Below are positions 1 to 6,763 of a stretch of DNA of 17,058 nt, piece after piece. Below the pieces are notes generated by a model. That model was not told the DNA's origin, made no database searches, and saw nothing but the letters and a program-made list of their open reading frames with translations. Both the position numbers and the translations under genes were made by a program. Position 1 is the first letter of the stretch, and each line of letters opens with the position of its first letter. Source of the DNA: JAXHUH01 sp034211175 (lineage in GTDB: Bacteria > Actinomycetota > Acidimicrobiia > Acidimicrobiales > CAIXPF01); NCBI GenBank assembly GCA_034211175.1, contig JAXHUH010000327.1, forward strand, positions 1-17,058, written 5' to 3'.

Positions 1-1022
1 CCGTCCGCCGAGGTCGTGAGCCGGAACCGGCCGCCGACCTGGGGGCGGGTGTCGTCGACGACGTCGAGGACGACGTCGTCGACGATGCGGTACGAGCGGG
101 CGGCGAGCATGGCGGCGACGTCGAGCGGGCGGACCCACAGGAAGTCGGTGACCAGGTCGATGCGGGCGTGGCGGGGGTCGGTCAGCGCCCAGCGGATCGG
201 GTCGTCGAGCGGGCGGGGGAACGCCTCGACCGTGGTCATCAGGTCGATCGACAGCAGGTGCTGCCACAGCGCCAGATGGGCGGTGTCGTTCATCGCCACC
301 AGGTCGGTGACCCGCACCGTGCCGTCGGGGTTGCCGTCGGTCCAGGTGGGCTTCAGCCGGTAGACGACGTACCCGTCGGCGTTGCCGTCGCCGTCGCGGT
401 GGACCGCGCAGATCAGCTCGGAGCCGCCGTCGCGGTCACCCTCGTCGTCGGCCAGCCAGACGCCGAACCAGCCGGGGGTGAAGCTCGGCGCGCCGGGCCG
501 GGTCGGCCACCACCGGGCGTACAGGCCCTTCACGGTGTCGCCCAGGTCCTTGCCCTCGGCCCGGTCGATCGTGCCCGGGTCGTCGAACGGTCGCAGGGTG
601 GCGGTGCGCCGGTCGAGCCGGACGCGACATGCGTCGGCGGCCTGGCCGAACCCGAATCGTCCGTAGATCCCGGCCTCGGAGGCCAGCAGGATGGCCACCG
701 GCTCGTTGCGCTCGGCCGCGTCGTCGAGGAGGGCGGTCATCATCTGCCGCAGCAGGCCGCGCCGGCGATGGGTGGTGCGGACGGTCACTGCGGTGATCCC
801 CGACGCCCCGACCTCACCGCCGCCGCAGGTCGCGAGACGGAACGTCAACGCTCCCGACGTGGCAACCATCCGGTCGCCGTCGAACACGACCCGGGTGCGC
901 TCGGGCTCGACCTCGCCGTTGCGCAGCTCGATCGCCTTCTCCGACATCGAGTGCCCGAACCCGAGCCCGATCGTGCGGGTGTACTCGGCGACCTCGTCGG
1001 GACGGATGGCACGCAGCTCCAT
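1..1022 (-). CDS. Eis-like GNAT N-acetyltransferase, copy 1 (3' end outside the window)
   Basis: The frame begins at ATG (1022-1020) and stays open without a stop to base 1, so 340 residues are visible and about 67 C-terminal residues are missing, judging from copy 3. The protein starts MELRAIRPDEV and aligns without gaps to the other two copies over the first 90 residues. The acetyl-CoA pyrophosphate-binding loop THRRRGLL is near residues 84-91. The Eis signature GIYGRFGFG near residue 118 carries the Tyr equivalent to the catalytic Tyr of mycobacterial Eis. Family knowledge: Eis proteins are about 400 aa, with tandem GNAT folds and a sterol-carrier-like C-terminal domain, and acetylate amines of aminoglycosides or lysines; the substrate here is unknown. 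It is the last gene of a tandem array, with a 73-bp gap after copy 2. No good Shine-Dalgarno is visible; CAGACT lies 6 nt before the ATG and might be a -10 for a leaderless mRNA. Confidence 0.88.
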   Translation of the reverse strand, partial: MELRAIRPDEVAEYTRTIGLGFGHSMSEKAIELRNGEVEPERTRVVFDGDRMVATSGALTFRLATCGGGEVGASGITAVTVRTTHRRRGLLRQMMTALLDDAAERNEPVAILLASEAGIYGRFGFGQAADACRVRLDRRTATLRPFDDPGTIDRAEGKDLGDTVKGLYARWWPTRPGAPSFTPGWFGVWLADDEGDRDGGSELICAVHRDGDGNADGYVVYRLKPTWTDGNPDGTVRVTDLVAMNDTAHLALWQHLLSIDLMTTVEAFPRPLDDPIRWALTDPRHARIDLVTDFLWVRPLDVAAMLAARSYRIVDDVVLDVVDDTRPQVGGRFRLTTSAD

Positions 1023-1095
1023 GGCCCGAGTCTGACCTGCCGGCACCGCTGTCCCCGCACGGATTACGTCTCGCGGCGCCCGGCTCCGTGTGGGC

Positions 1096-2319
1096 TCAGA
1101 AACCGGCGCTCAGGTGGGGCGCCTCGTCCCACGAGAATAGCAGGTCGAGGCGCCGCAGCGCCTCGGCGTCGACGCCCGGCAGGCGGCCGGCGCGGGCGAG
1201 TGCACCGGGGGCCACGCCGCCGAGCACCAGCGCGCCGAGCTCGGCGACGCCGATGCGGACGTCGGCGGGCTCGTCGGTACGGGCACAGCCCGCCGACCCG
1301 TCGACCTGGGTGATGAGGCGGAACCGGCCGCCGATCTCGGGGCGGTCGTCATCGGCGACGTCGAGGACGAGGTCGTCGCCGACCCGGTACGAGCGGGCGC
1401 CGAGCATCGCCGCGATGTCGAGCGGGCGCAGCCACAGGTCGTCGCGCACGCCGGAGACGGCGGCGTGGCGGGGGTCGGTCAGCGCCCAACGGATCGGGTC
1501 GTCGACCGCACAGGAGCCGACCTCGACCGTCGTCATCAGGTCGATCGACAGCAGGTAGCGCCACAGCGCCAGGTGCGCCGCGGGGTCGAGCGCGATGATC
1601 CGCTCGGCGGCGACGGTGCCGCTCGGGTTGCCGTCGGTCATCGACGGCCGCAGCCGGTAGGCCGCGACGCCATCGGCCACGCCCCGCTGGTCGCGGTGGA
1701 CGGCGCAGAGCCGCTCCGACGCGCCGCCCCGCTCCGACTCGAGGTCGGCGAGGGCGATGTCGAACCAGCCCGATGTCAGCTCGAGGGAACCGGCGCGGGT
1801 GCGCCAGTGGCGGGCGCGAACCTCGCGCACGACCTCGCCGAGCTCGTCGCCGCGGACCAGCTCGACCGACCCGGGGTCGTCGAAGGGCCGGAGCCGGGCG
1901 ACCCGCCGGTCGAGTCGGATCGTGCAACCCGAGGTCGTGACGCCGAAGCCGAACCGGCCGTAGATGGCGCCCTCCGAGGCGGTGAGGATGGCAACCGCTT
2001 CGCCCCGGTCGACGGCGTCGTCGAGCAGGGCCGTCATCATCCGCCGCAGCAGCCCGCGGCGGCGATGGGTCGAGCGAACCGTGACCGCAGTGATGCCCGA
2101 CGCGGGGATCGCTCCGCCACCCGGGACGGTGAGGCGGAACGTGAACGCCCCCGACGTCGCCACGATGCGGTCGCCGTCGAACACGTCCCGGGTCCGGTCG
2201 ACCTCGGTGCCGGCGCGCCATCGGGCGACCGACTCGGCGGACGTGCTCTCGCCGAACGAGACCTCGGCCGCCCGGGCGTGGTCGTCGACCTCGTCCGGGC
2301 GGACCGCACGCAGCTCCAG
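1096..2319 (-). CDS. Eis-like GNAT N-acetyltransferase, copy 2 (apparent CTG start)
   Basis: The frame is open from 2346 to the TGA at 1098-1096. No ATG, GTG or TTG occurs before GTG 2184, which would remove 45 residues including the first strand and helices of the GNAT fold. Homology instead starts at CTG 2319-2317: LELRAVRPDEV against MELRAIRPDEV (copy 1) and MELRSISLDE (copy 3). From this CTG the gene is 1224 nt (407 aa), exactly the length of copy 3. The loop THRRRGLL is at about 84-91 and IYGRFGFG at about 119-126. The protein ends in Phe, as copy 3 does; in mycobacterial Eis the C-terminal carboxylate of a terminal Phe takes part in catalysis. It lies 13 bp downstream of copy 3, so it is probably cotranscribed. 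No clear Shine-Dalgarno precedes the CTG. Alternatives are a mutated start with weak expression or reinitiation from copy 3. Confidence 0.85.
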   Translation of the reverse strand: MELRAVRPDEVDDHARAAEVSFGESTSAESVARWRAGTEVDRTRDVFDGDRIVATSGAFTFRLTVPGGGAIPASGITAVTVRSTHRRRGLLRRMMTALLDDAVDRGEAVAILTASEGAIYGRFGFGVTTSGCTIRLDRRVARLRPFDDPGSVELVRGDELGEVVREVRARHWRTRAGSLELTSGWFDIALADLESERGGASERLCAVHRDQRGVADGVAAYRLRPSMTDGNPSGTVAAERIIALDPAAHLALWRYLLSIDLMTTVEVGSCAVDDPIRWALTDPRHAAVSGVRDDLWLRPLDIAAMLGARSYRVGDDLVLDVADDDRPEIGGRFRLITQVDGSAGCARTDEPADVRIGVAELGALVLGGVAPGALARAGRLPGVDAEALRRLDLLFSWDEAPHLSAGF

Positions 2320-2332
2320 GCCGGCGCTCAGG

Positions 2333-3556
2333 TCAGAACCCCCAGGTCAGGTACGGCGTCTCGTCCCAGGAGAACAGCAGGTCGAGGCGCCGCAGCGTGG
2401 CCGCGTCGGCGGCGAGGCGGCCGGCGGCGGCCAACGTGGACGGCCGCACCCCGCCGAGCGACAGCGAGCCGAGCTCGGCGATCCCGATGGTCACGTCGGA
2501 GGGGTCGCCGGTGCGCGCACAGCTGCCGGTGCCGTCGGCCGAGGTCGTGAGCCGGAACCGGCCGCCGACCTCGGGGCGGGTGTCGTCGACGACGTCGAGG
2601 ACGAGGTCGTCGACGACCCGGTAGGAGCGGGCGGCGAGCAGGGCGGCGACGTCGAGCGGGCGGACCCACAGCTCGTCGCCGACCAGGTCGATGCGGGCGT
2701 GGCGGGGGTCGGTCAGCGCCCACCGGACCGGGTCGTCGACCGGGCGGGGGTACGCCTCCACCGTCGTCATCAGGTCGATCGACAGCAGGAAGCGCCACAG
2801 CGCGAGGTAGGCGATGTCGTCGGCCGCCTCGACCTGCCACACCTTCACCGTGCCGTCCGGGTTGCCGTCCTCGCCCCACGACGGCTTCAGCCGGTAGAGG
2901 GCGTACCCGTCGACCGTGCCGTCGGCCGCCCGGTGGACCGCGCACAGCAGCTCGGACGCGCCGTCACGATCGTCGGGGTCGTCCTCGAGCCGGGCGTCGA
3001 TGAACACCTCGGGCAGCTCCAGCCCGCCGGCCCGGCGGTCCCAGATCCGTCCCCACACGGCACCCACGGCCTGGCGCCGGTCCTTGCCGTCGACCAGGTC
3101 GATGGTGCCCGGATCGTCGAACGGGCGGAGCCGCGCGGTGCGGGCGTCGAGTCGCAGCCGGCAGCTGTCCGAGGCCAACCCGTAGCCGAACCGGCCGTAG
3201 ATGGCGCCCTCCGATGCCTGGAGGATGGCGGCCGCCTCGCCCCGTTCGACGGCGTCGTCGAGCAGCTCCGTCATCATCTGCCGCAGGATGCCCCGGCGGC
3301 GGTGGGTCGTCTTCACGCCCACCGCGGTGACGCCCGAGGCCCCGACCGAGGCGCCGCCGGGTACGGCCAGGCGGAACGTGTACGCGCCGGACCAGCCGAC
3401 GAACTGGCCGCGGTCGACCACGACCCGGGTCCGGTCGGTCTCGACCTTGCCGAGCCGGGGCTCGCTCGGCTCCTTGGTGATGCTGTGGCCGAACCCGAGG
3501 GTGACGGTCCGGATGAACTCCGCACGCTCGTCGAGGCTGATCGATCGAAGCTCCAT
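2333..3556 (-). CDS. Eis-like GNAT N-acetyltransferase, copy 3
   Basis: Complete 407-aa gene from ATG 3556-3554 to TGA 2335-2333, a normal length for the Eis family. Order: N-terminal GNAT domain with acetyl-CoA loop THRRRGIL at residues 84-91; Eis signature AIYGRFGYG at 118-126 with Tyr120 matching the proposed general-acid Tyr; second GNAT-like region with LLSIDLMTTVEAY; C-terminal sterol-carrier-like region ending TWGF. The terminal Phe matches the catalytic C-terminus of mycobacterial Eis. It is the first gene of the three-copy minus-strand array and diverges from the M20 peptidase across 105 bp. The start is chosen because the same MELR... start is found in copy 1. An in-frame open region extends far upstream, but it is antisense to the peptidase and is not coding. 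The acetylated substrate cannot be read from the sequence; aminoglycoside, polyamine or protein amines are possible. Confidence 0.92.
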   Translation of the reverse strand: MELRSISLDERAEFIRTVTLGFGHSITKEPSEPRLGKVETDRTRVVVDRGQFVGWSGAYTFRLAVPGGASVGASGVTAVGVKTTHRRRGILRQMMTELLDDAVERGEAAAILQASEGAIYGRFGYGLASDSCRLRLDARTARLRPFDDPGTIDLVDGKDRRQAVGAVWGRIWDRRAGGLELPEVFIDARLEDDPDDRDGASELLCAVHRAADGTVDGYALYRLKPSWGEDGNPDGTVKVWQVEAADDIAYLALWRFLLSIDLMTTVEAYPRPVDDPVRWALTDPRHARIDLVGDELWVRPLDVAALLAARSYRVVDDLVLDVVDDTRPEVGGRFRLTTSADGTGSCARTGDPSDVTIGIAELGSLSLGGVRPSTLAAAGRLAADAATLRRLDLLFSWDETPYLTWGF

Positions 3557-3648
3557 GCCCCGAGCATGACCCGCGCCGCCCGTGGCACCGCCACCGATTT
3601 CGCCGCGTCGTCCGGTCGCGGGGTCCGGCGGCGGACGTGCCACCGACC

Positions 3649-3654
3649 TACGCT
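3649..3654 (+). promoter_or_regulatory. -10 box (TACGCT) of a probable leaderless promoter for the M20 gene
   Basis: TACGCT fits the actinobacterial TAnnnT -10 consensus and ends 7 nt before the GTG at 3662, the spacing expected if transcription starts at the G of the start codon. No Shine-Dalgarno is visible, which fits a leaderless mRNA. No convincing -35 was found. Confidence 0.45.
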
Positions 3655-3661
3655 CGCGGGT

Positions 3662-5086
3662 GTGACCGCCATCGCCAGCTTCACCGACCAGGTGTGGGAC
3701 GACGACATCCTCCCCACCCTGACCGACTACATCCGCATCCCGGCGCTGTCGCCGGCGTTCGATCCCGACTGGGCGACGTCGGGCCACCTCGACGCCGCGG
3801 TGGCGATGCTCAGTGGCTGGGCCGAGGCCCGCTCGATCGACGGGCTGAGCGTCGAGGTCGTGCGGATGGACGGCCGCACCCCGGTGATCCTGGCCGAGGT
3901 CCCGGCGTTCGATGGTGGCGGTGGGGGAGGCGCGAGCGGGGCCGATACGGTGCTCCTGTACGGGCACCTCGACAAGCAGCCGGAGATGGTCGGCTGGCGC
4001 GACGGGCTCGGGCCGTGGGAGCCGGTGCGCGACGGCGACCGGCTCTACGGGCGGGGTGGCGCCGACGACGGCTACGCCCTGTTCGCGGCGCTCGCCGCCA
4101 TCGAGGCGGCCAGGGCCGAGGGGCGGCCCCACGCCCGGTGCGTGATCCTGATCGAGGCGACCGAGGAGTCGGGCAGCTACGACCTGCCCGCCTACGTCGA
4201 GGCGCTCGCACCCCGCATCGGCGACGTCAGCCTGATCATCTGCCTCGACTCCGGCGCCATGAACTACCACCAGCTGTGGGTCACCAACTCGCTGCGTGGC
4301 CTGGCCAGCGGCTTGCTGCGGGTCGAGGTGAACACCGAGGGCCTCCACTCCGGCGCCTACGGCGGGATCGTGCCCGACTCGTTCCGGGTGCTGCGCGGCC
4401 TGCTCGACCGCATCGAGGACTCGGCCACCGGCGAGGTGCTCGTGCCCGAGTGCCACACCGAGATCCCGGCCGACCGCGTCGCCCAGGTCGAGGGCCTCGC
4501 CGCCGCGCTCGGTGACTTCACGAAGAAGTACCCGGTCGTCGACGGCGTCGACCTGGCCACGAAGGCGCCGGCCGAGCTGTGGCTCGACCGCACGTGGCGG
4601 CCGTCGCTCACCGTGATCGGGGCCGATGGCTTCCCGTCGACCGCGGCCGGCGGCAACGTGATCCGCCCGGGGACGTCGATGATGCTGTCGATGCGCCTGC
4701 CTCCGACCGTCGACCCCGACGTCGCCGCCGAGGCCATCGGCCGGGTGTTGACCGAGGACCCGCCGTACGGCGCCAAGGTCACCTGGGAACTGCGCGAGAC
4801 CGGCCCGGGCTGGGCGGCGCCGACGCTGGCCCCGTGGCTGGCCGAGGCCGCCGACGCCGCGTCGAACGCACACTTCGGCTCACCGTGCGGTCACACCGGC
4901 GAGGGTGGCTCGATCCCGTTCATGGGGATGCTGGGCGAGCGCTTCCCCGAGGCCCAGTTCCTGGTCATCGGCGTCCTCGGGCCGGGCTCGAACGCCCACG
5001 GCCCGAACGAGTTCCTCCACGTGCCGATGGCCAAGAAGCTCACGGCCTGCGTCGCCGACGTCCTCGCCGCCCACGCCACCCGCTGA
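3662..5086 (+). CDS. M20 family metallopeptidase (dipeptidase/deacylase type)
   Basis: 474-aa protein starting VTAIASFTDQVWDDD (GTG) and ending in TGA 5084-5086. It shows the M20/ArgE-DapE-CPG2 pattern in order: LLYGHLDKQPE with metal ligand His102 and Asp104; GRGGADDG with bridging Asp135 and Asp136; EATEESGS with the catalytic and metal Glu pair at 168-169; CLDSG with Asp196; a dimerisation or lid domain in the middle; GEGGSIPF near 413; and HGPNEF with His446. Members hydrolyse dipeptides, N-acyl amino acids or related amides with two zinc ions in the cytoplasm; the exact substrate cannot be read. No signal peptide is seen. The GTG is chosen because homology starts there and TACGCT lies 7 nt upstream; longer in-frame upstream sequence is antisense to the acetyltransferase. 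The gene diverges from the Eis-like array and converges on the VOC gene, 24 bp between stops. Confidence 0.93.
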   Translation: MTAIASFTDQVWDDDILPTLTDYIRIPALSPAFDPDWATSGHLDAAVAMLSGWAEARSIDGLSVEVVRMDGRTPVILAEVPAFDGGGGGGASGADTVLLYGHLDKQPEMVGWRDGLGPWEPVRDGDRLYGRGGADDGYALFAALAAIEAARAEGRPHARCVILIEATEESGSYDLPAYVEALAPRIGDVSLIICLDSGAMNYHQLWVTNSLRGLASGLLRVEVNTEGLHSGAYGGIVPDSFRVLRGLLDRIEDSATGEVLVPECHTEIPADRVAQVEGLAAALGDFTKKYPVVDGVDLATKAPAELWLDRTWRPSLTVIGADGFPSTAAGGNVIRPGTSMMLSMRLPPTVDPDVAAEAIGRVLTEDPPYGAKVTWELRETGPGWAAPTLAPWLAEAADAASNAHFGSPCGHTGEGGSIPFMGMLGERFPEAQFLVIGVLGPGSNAHGPNEFLHVPMAKKLTACVADVLAAHATR

Positions 5087-5110
5087 GCCGCCCTCTCAAC
5101 ACTTGCGGGG

Positions 5111-5494
5111 TCACTCGCGGCCGGCGAGGGCGAGCTGGTTGCCTTCGGTGTCGGTGAAGAAGGCCATGACCTCCTTCTCGCCGGCAGGGCCGAAACGGCC
5201 CTCGGCATCTTCGAAGATGGCGGCCGGCTCGTGGATCATCTCGACGCCGAGGGCGGCGAGCCGGTCGTACTCGGCGCGCACGTCGTCGACCTCGAGGTAG
5301 ATCATCGCCGCCGGGGCGTTGGCCTCCAGGAGCAGTCGCACGCCGCCGAGGTCGAAGAACGCCAGGTCGGGCGGGTCGAACCGGTCGATGAGCCGCAGTC
5401 CGAGCACCTGCTCGTAGAACCCGACCGCCCGGTCGAGGTCGACGACCCGTTGGGCCACCTGTCGCAGGCCCTTCACCTGGTTCCCTGCGGACAT
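5111..5494 (-). CDS. VOC-fold (glyoxalase/bleomycin-resistance-like) protein
   Basis: 127-aa protein, ATG 5494-5492, TGA 5113-5111. GGGAGG sits about 7 nt upstream of this ATG. A GTG two codons earlier (5500) would leave almost no spacing, so ATG 5494 is preferred. Two beta-alpha-beta-beta-beta repeats are visible: VAQRVVDLDRAVGFYEQVLG near residues 13-32 and IYLEVDDVRAEYDRL near 65-79, ending FFTDTEGNQLAL at about 112-123. The usual His/Glu metal ligands are not all present: Gln or other residues replace His in the first and third strands, and NQ replaces the usual N-x-E near the end. It may therefore be a binding protein, a dioxygenase-like enzyme with altered ligands, or a non-metal member. 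It diverges from the marR gene across a 93-bp region carrying a palindrome, so joint control by that regulator is likely but inferred. Confidence 0.88.
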   Translation of the reverse strand: MSAGNQVKGLRQVAQRVVDLDRAVGFYEQVLGLRLIDRFDPPDLAFFDLGGVRLLLEANAPAAMIYLEVDDVRAEYDRLAALGVEMIHEPAAIFEDAEGRFGPAGEKEVMAFFTDTEGNQLALAGRE

Positions 5495-5521
5495 CGACAC
5501 CCTCCCCGAACGGGCTCGCTC

Positions 5522-5570
5522 CGAGCCGTAGAATCAAATAGGTAGGCTACCTATCTTTCTTCGAGCCGTA
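5522..5570 (+). repeat. 9-bp direct repeat flanking the palindrome
   Basis: CGAGCCGTA occurs at 5522-5530 and again at 5562-5570, same orientation, exactly 40 bp apart (close to four helical turns), with the 17-bp palindrome between the copies. It could be a second regulator-binding element or a chance repeat or insertion scar. Confidence 0.5.
5538..5554. promoter_or_regulatory. MarR-type operator palindrome between the VOC gene and marR
   Basis: ATAGGTAG, one G, then CTACCTAT: perfect 8-bp arms and a 17-bp site, strikingly AT-rich in a 70% GC region. A TAGAAT at 5529-5534 could be the -10 for the plus-strand marR, and TAGCCT (reverse of 5544-5549) lies inside the palindrome and could be the -10 for the VOC gene. 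A protein bound here could therefore repress both genes. Size and position are typical of MarR autoregulatory sites; the binding itself is inference. Confidence 0.6.
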
Positions 5571-5587
5571 CAGCGGGTGTGCGTGGG

Positions 5588-6043
5588 ATGACCGACGAGA
5601 GCAGCGGGACAGGCGGCGACGTCGGGCTCGATGAGGTGGCGACGGGGCTCAACCGGGTCGCCGTGCACCTCGTGCGCGGGCTGCACGAGGTCGACCGCTC
5701 GCTCGGCGTTCCGCCGGGGCGGCTCTCCGCGCTGTCGGTGCTCGTGTTCGGCGGCCCCCGCACCGTCGGGGCGCTCGCCGAGATCGAGCAGGTCACCAGC
5801 CCGACGATGACCCAGATCGTCGCCGGCCTGGAGCGCACCGGTCTCGCCGAGCGGGCTCCGCACCCCGAGGACCGCCGGGCAACGCTCGTCTCCGCGACCG
5901 ACGAGGGCCGCCGGCTCATGCTCGCCGGGCGTGACGCGCGGGTCGCCCACCTCGGTGGTGTGCTCGAGCGGCTCGCCCCCAACGAGGCCGCGGTCGTCGC
6001 CGAGGCCGTCGGCCTGCTCGAACGGGTCGCCTCCGAGCTCTAG
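5588..6043 (+). CDS. MarR family winged-helix transcriptional regulator
   Basis: 151-aa protein, ATG 5588, TAG 6041-6043. N-terminal dimerisation helices (about 13-40) are followed by PGRLSALSVLVFGGPRTVGALAE, a recognition helix in SPTMTQIVAGLERTGL (about 71-86), and the wing with the family hallmark EDRRATLVSATDEGRRL (about 94-110). A C-terminal helix (LGGVLERLAPNEAAVVAEAV) completes the dimer interface. A GTG three codons upstream is possible, but ATG is preferred. It diverges from the VOC gene; the AT-rich palindrome at 5538-5554 just upstream is its probable operator, so autorepression and control of the VOC gene are expected. Ligand unknown; MarR members commonly sense phenolic compounds, antibiotics or oxidants. 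Its stop overlaps the tetR stop on the other strand. Confidence 0.92.
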   Translation: MTDESSGTGGDVGLDEVATGLNRVAVHLVRGLHEVDRSLGVPPGRLSALSVLVFGGPRTVGALAEIEQVTSPTMTQIVAGLERTGLAERAPHPEDRRATLVSATDEGRRLMLAGRDARVAHLGGVLERLAPNEAAVVAEAVGLLERVASEL

Positions 6044-6711
6044 GGCTCGCCGCTGCCCTCGCCGAGCAGAAGCGGCACGAGGACCCGGTCGATGAGCAGC
6101 TCGACGATCTCGTCGGCCTCGTCCCGCTCGAGCAGGACGCCGAGACGCACGGTGGCGCCGGCGAGGTGGCTGGCCACGAACGCGGCCCGCTCGTCGGGCG
6201 CCGCGTCGAGCCCCGGTGCCAGCGCCTCGGCCAGCAGCGCGCCGTTCGTGCGGCTGTCGGCGACGTCGAGGCCGACCAGCTCGGGGTCGGCGAGCGCGGC
6301 CGAGAACACCGCGGCCAGTGCGGCGTCGCTGCGGTACAGCTCCCAGTAGCGGCGCATCGCCGCGGCCAACGCATCTCGGGCTGCCTCCCGGGAGTCGATG
6401 TCGGCCAGCGGCGCTGCGATGGCGTGCCGGACCCGCGCCGCGTAGCGATCGAACAGCGTGGCCAGGATCGCCCGCTTGTTCGGGAAGTAGCGGTAGATCG
6501 ACGGGAGCGAGACCTCGGCGGTCTCCGCGAGCCGGCTCATCGTCATGGCATCGATGCCCGACTCGGTGATGAGCGCGGCGGCGGCGTCGAGCACGTGCTC
6601 GACCCGTTCCCGGCTGCGGCTCTGCTCGGGGAGGCGGCGCGCGCCGTCCGGCTCGCGGTCCGGCTGCTCGTGCTCGTCGATCGGTGGGGTCGGTCTGGTC
6701 GCGCCGCTCAT
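6040..6711 (-). CDS. TetR family transcriptional regulator
   Basis: 223-aa protein, ATG 6711-6709, TAG 6042-6040. A hydrophilic, acidic N-terminal tail of about 33 residues precedes the TetR DNA-binding domain: RVEHVLDAAAALITESG, then AMTMSRLAETAEVSLPSIYRYFPNKRAILATLF (split here by function: helix-turn-helix about 55-75, ending in the family mark YRYFPNK). The C-terminal helical part forms the ligand and dimer domain and is not informative about the ligand. It diverges from the flavin monooxygenase; two palindromes in the 129-bp gap are its likely operators. GATACT lies 8 nt before the ATG and could serve as -10 for a leaderless mRNA; no Shine-Dalgarno is evident. It converges on marR, with stop codons sharing CTAG. 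Confidence 0.93.
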   Translation of the reverse strand: MSGATRPTPPIDEHEQPDREPDGARRLPEQSRSRERVEHVLDAAAALITESGIDAMTMSRLAETAEVSLPSIYRYFPNKRAILATLFDRYAARVRHAIAAPLADIDSREAARDALAAAMRRYWELYRSDAALAAVFSAALADPELVGLDVADSRTNGALLAEALAPGLDAAPDERAAFVASHLAGATVRLGVLLERDEADEIVELLIDRVLVPLLLGEGSGEP

Positions 6712-6726
6712 CCGGTCCCAGTATCG

Positions 6727-6739
6727 GTCAACGGTTGAC
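6727..6739. promoter_or_regulatory. Small palindrome overlapping the -35 of the monooxygenase promoter
   Basis: GTCAAC, one G, GTTGAC: perfect 6-bp arms. It overlaps the TTGACG -35-like element at 6735-6740 and sits directly beside the first TetR-type operator. It may be an extra half of the regulatory region or an accident of the TTGAC sequence. Confidence 0.35.
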
Positions 6740-6763
6740 GTGAGAAGGTCTCACGTCTAGAAA
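6735..6763 (+). promoter_or_regulatory. Promoter for the flavin monooxygenase gene
   Basis: TTGACG (6735-6740), a 17-nt spacer, then TAGAAA (6758-6763), giving a transcript start near 6770 and a 5' leader of about 70 nt. The operator at 6737-6757 fills the spacer and the one at 6762-6782 covers the start point, an arrangement that fits repression. Confidence 0.5.
6737..6757. promoter_or_regulatory. TetR-type operator 1
   Basis: GACGTGAGA, spacer AGG, TCTCACGTC: perfect 9-bp inverted arms, 21 bp in total, inside the tetR/monooxygenase divergent region. Length and symmetry match TetR-family operators. A related site lies 25 bp downstream, centre to centre. Confidence 0.65.

Larger units (their letters stand above)
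1..3556 (-). repeat. Tandem triplication of an Eis-like gene
   Basis: Three repeat units of about 1.22 kb lie head to tail: 1-1022 (cut by the window edge), 1096-2319 and 2333-3556. Bases 1-180 match 2532-2711 with only about a dozen mismatches by eye, whereas the equivalent part of unit 2 (from about 1306) is clearly more diverged. This fits an older duplication giving unit 2 plus a more recent duplication or gene conversion between units 1 and 3. Confidence 0.85.

Noticed and set aside
1964..3661. Plus-strand open frame upstream of the M20 gene, antisense to Eis-like copies 2 and 3
   Set aside because: Low-complexity Arg/Ala/Gly/Val-rich translation mirroring the acetyltransferases; peptidase homology begins only at GTG 3662.
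2333..4873. Very long minus-strand open frame reaching far upstream of Eis-like copy 3 (about 846 codons)
   Set aside because: The upstream half is exactly antisense to the M20 peptidase, is Arg/Gly/Asp-rich with no family pattern, and results from the high GC content removing stops. Only the part from ATG 3556 is a gene.
5087..5110. Rho-independent terminator between the M20 and VOC genes
   Set aside because: The 24-bp gap shows neither a clear stem-loop nor a T-run; termination here must rely on something else.
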